Source of the DNA: UBA4742 sp963785815
GTDB lineage: Bacteria > Actinomycetota > Acidimicrobiia > Acidimicrobiales > Acidimicrobilacustridaceae
Reading direction: 5' to 3'
Assembly (NCBI GenBank): GCA_963785815.1
Contig: CAWAWN010000002.1
Span: 1,054,001-1,118,000 of the forward strand
DNA length: 64,000 nucleotides
Shown: in pieces, positions 62,370 through 64,000 of the stretch
Position numbering within the stretch: the first letter of the stretch is position 1
Layout of the letters: each line of letters opens with the position of its first letter
The notes under the pieces: generated by a model
Database searches by the model: none
What the model was told of the DNA's origin: nothing
What the model saw: only the letters and a program-made list of their open reading frames with translations
Program-made: the position numbers and the translations under genes

Positions 62370-63005
62370 GTGTCGACCGCGGATCCGAACTTCACGGTGG
62401 ACGAGACCCTGCCGGCCTTCCGCGAGGCCAGCGAGTGGTTCCTGTCGGTGCTGCGCACCATCGACGACGACCAGTGGGGGTCGCCGGCGCTGGGGGAGTG
62501 GACCGTGCTGGAGCTGGCCGCCCACGCCAGCCGGGCCTACGCCACCGTGGCCGACTACCTGGCACCGCGGGGCGACATCGACGTGGGCTCGGCCGCCGAG
62601 TACTTCCGCCGGGCCATGCCCGATGCCGCGGTCAACGCCGACATCGCCGAGCGCGGCCGGACCGAGGCCCTGGCCCTGGCCGACGACCCGGTGCGCTCCA
62701 TCGAGGCGCGTGCGGCCCAGACCTTCGCCCTGATCGAGGACGCGCCCGTGGGCTCGGTGTGCATCAGCCGGGGCGGCACCATCGCCCTGGGCGACTACCT
62801 GGCCACCCGCGTGGTCGAGCTGTCGGTCCACACGCTCGACCTGGCCGACGCGGTGGGTCTCGAAAACGCCGAGCCGCCTCCGATGGCCGCCCACGTGGCC
62901 GTGTCGGTGCTCGGCGCCCTCGCCTCCAGCCCCTCGCCGTCGGTCCTCCTGCGTGCCCTCACCGGTCGGGTGCCGCTGCCCCGCGGCTTCAGCGTCTTCC
63001 CCTGA
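62370..63005 (+). CDS. maleylpyruvate isomerase / mycothiol-dependent-type (DinB-like) protein
   Basis: The GTG at 62370 gives 211 residues. The helical fold with LRTIDDDQWGSPALGEWTVL and ELAAHASRAYATVADYL resembles the mycothiol-dependent maleylpyruvate isomerase (TIGR03083) family. Many members have unknown roles. It follows 5 bp after the epsilon-like gene. Confidence 0.7.
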   Translation: MSTADPNFTVDETLPAFREASEWFLSVLRTIDDDQWGSPALGEWTVLELAAHASRAYATVADYLAPRGDIDVGSAAEYFRRAMPDAAVNADIAERGRTEALALADDPVRSIEARAAQTFALIEDAPVGSVCISRGGTIALGDYLATRVVELSVHTLDLADAVGLENAEPPPMAAHVAVSVLGALASSPSPSVLLRALTGRVPLPRGFSVFP

Positions 63006-63024
63006 GTCGGGGCGTCAGGTCGTC

Positions 63025-64000
63025 ATGGAGCTGACCACGGTGGCCGACGACGAGGTCGTCTTCCACGACGGCACCACCCTCCACCGCCACGCCGGTCTCG
63101 CGCCGGACCGCGACCACGTCCTGCACGGGCAGGCCGTGCGCACGCTGGCTCGACCAGCCGGGCAGCACCTGTGCACCTTCACCACGGTCAACGACGTGCA
63201 CTTCGGCGAGGTCGAGTGCGGGATCATCGAGGGGCTCGACACCGGCCCGACCTTCCGGGTGCCCGAGGGTGCGGAGCCCTATCCCGTGACCATGAACCGG
63301 GGCGCGGTGGCCGAGATGTCGGCCGTCGCTCCGGCGGCGGTGGTGGTCAAGGGCGACCTGACCGCCGAGGGCACGGCCGCCGAGCTCCAGGCGTTCCTCG
63401 ACACCTACGCCGGGTTCGGGCCCCGACTCCACCACGTGCGGGGCAACCACGACGTGGCTCCCGGCGCGGTGGTGCCGCCCACGGGCCCCCAGGTGGTGGA
63501 CCTGCCCGGCGTGCGGTTGGCCCTCATCGACACCACCATCGCCGAGGCGGCCACCGGCCAGGTCGATGTCGACACCCTGGCCTGGCTCGACGACGTGGCC
63601 GCCACCAGCGATCGTCCGGTCCTGCTCATGGGGCACCACCACGTCTGGAGCCCGGCCTCCCGGCACCGGCCGGCGGACTACTTCGGCGTCAACCCCGACG
63701 ACAGCGAGGCGCTCATCGCCCTCGTGGCCCGCCGCCCGTCCATCGTGGGGTGCTTCGCCGGCCACACCCACCGCAACCGGGTCCGCCGCTTCGCGGCCAC
63801 CGGCTCGGTCCCCTGGGTGGAGGTGGCCTGCGTGAAGGACTACCCCGGCACCTGGGCCGAGTACCGGGTGTTCGAGGGTGGTGCGCTCCAGATCCACCGC
63901 CGCGTCTCCACCCCGGAGGCGCTGGCCTGGACCGAGCAGACCCGCCACCTCTTCGCCGACACCTATGCCGACTACGCGGTGGGGCTCGATCGGCGACCGC
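63025..64000 (+). CDS. metallophosphoesterase (3' end outside window)
   Basis: From ATG 63025 the frame stays open to the edge (325 codons). Metal-site motifs are in order: VNDVHFGE, VVKGDLT, RGNHDVAPG, LMGHHHVWS and FAGHTHRNRVRRF. The protein resembles calcineurin-like phosphatases or cyclic-nucleotide phosphodiesterases. The N-terminal 50 residues are a beta-rich lead-in. Confidence 0.85.
   Translation, partial: MELTTVADDEVVFHDGTTLHRHAGLAPDRDHVLHGQAVRTLARPAGQHLCTFTTVNDVHFGEVECGIIEGLDTGPTFRVPEGAEPYPVTMNRGAVAEMSAVAPAAVVVKGDLTAEGTAAELQAFLDTYAGFGPRLHHVRGNHDVAPGAVVPPTGPQVVDLPGVRLALIDTTIAEAATGQVDVDTLAWLDDVAATSDRPVLLMGHHHVWSPASRHRPADYFGVNPDDSEALIALVARRPSIVGCFAGHTHRNRVRRFAATGSVPWVEVACVKDYPGTWAEYRVFEGGALQIHRRVSTPEALAWTEQTRHLFADTYADYAVGLDRRP

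Overview
The window is high-GC, densely coded bacterial DNA with many 1-4 bp start/stop overlaps. The gene content points to an actinobacterium: a small SRP RNA followed by dnaX-ybaB-recR, a DivIVA-like protein, crotonyl-CoA carboxylase/reductase, an acyl-CoA carboxylase with a tiny epsilon-like subunit, a mycothiol-type isomerase-family protein, TatA, and repeated amidohydrolase / acyl-CoA dehydrogenase / enoyl-CoA hydratase clusters. An Acidimicrobiia-like lineage is my best guess, but that is inference only. No complete phage, transposase, CRISPR array or plasmid gene was seen.

Layout. 1-5.2 kb: an ABC exporter (cut by the left edge), an MFS exporter, an alpha/beta-hydrolase thioesterase and signal peptidase I. 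5.2-9.2 kb: a patchy accessory zone with a C-terminal fragment of a molybdopterin nitrate-reductase-like gene, a tRNA 3' remnant, a cation-efflux-like gene, and a roughly 2.5 kb islet (a two-TM unknown protein and an FkbM-type methyltransferase). The islet is bracketed by imperfect 155-163 bp direct repeats that include the 3' end of an intact tRNA-Ser(CGA). 9.3-15.9 kb: a coupled tadA / alcohol dehydrogenase / secreted GH5 glycosidase group, then an MMPL transporter, a membrane protein and a MarR regulator. 16-26.4 kb: amidohydrolases, a carboxymuconolactone-decarboxylase-like protein, a lipoprotein joining a CAP-like segment to an esterase, a STAS protein, and a TetR-flanked acyl-CoA module (two enoyl-CoA hydratases, one acyl-CoA dehydrogenase, two amidohydrolases).

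26.5-35.4 kb: a GH172 (DUF2961) enzyme, a RibD-type reductase and a tightly overlapping minus-strand aromatic ring-cleavage operon (GntR, alpha/beta hydrolase, amidohydrolase, extradiol dioxygenase, FAD monooxygenase, fumarylacetoacetase-like hydrolase, metallo-beta-lactamase-fold protein). In this operon the amidohydrolase and dioxygenase share one uninterrupted reading frame. 35.4-40.1 kb: a TetR gene and a PadR/MacB-like ABC/FtsX export cassette with a palindromic operator candidate. 41-44.6 kb: a conserved housekeeping block: tRNA-Ser(GGA), SRP RNA, a 34-bp tandem repeat, dnaX, ybaB and recR, closed by a 16-bp perfect inverted repeat.

44.6-64 kb: acetyl-CoA acetyltransferase, a DivIVA-like protein, Ccr and an acyl-CoA epimerase, with acyl-CoA carboxylase beta/epsilon at 60.6-62.4 kb. 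Together these cover several steps of ethylmalonyl-CoA / propionyl-CoA metabolism. Between them lie a thioredoxin-like (DUF929) + DsbB-like pair, a divergent MFS / aldehyde dehydrogenase-Rieske oxygenase locus around a 13-bp palindrome, a 5'-3' exonuclease-like protein, TatA, a frameshifted L7/L12-tail-like gene with a 12-bp hairpin at the break, an ATP-dependent DNA ligase, a LOG-family protein and a metallophosphoesterase cut by the right edge.

Nothing here is clearly a new defence or mobile system. The best candidates for something undescribed are the aromatic operon with its in-frame fusion, the CAP-esterase lipoprotein, and the tRNA-Ser-linked islet.
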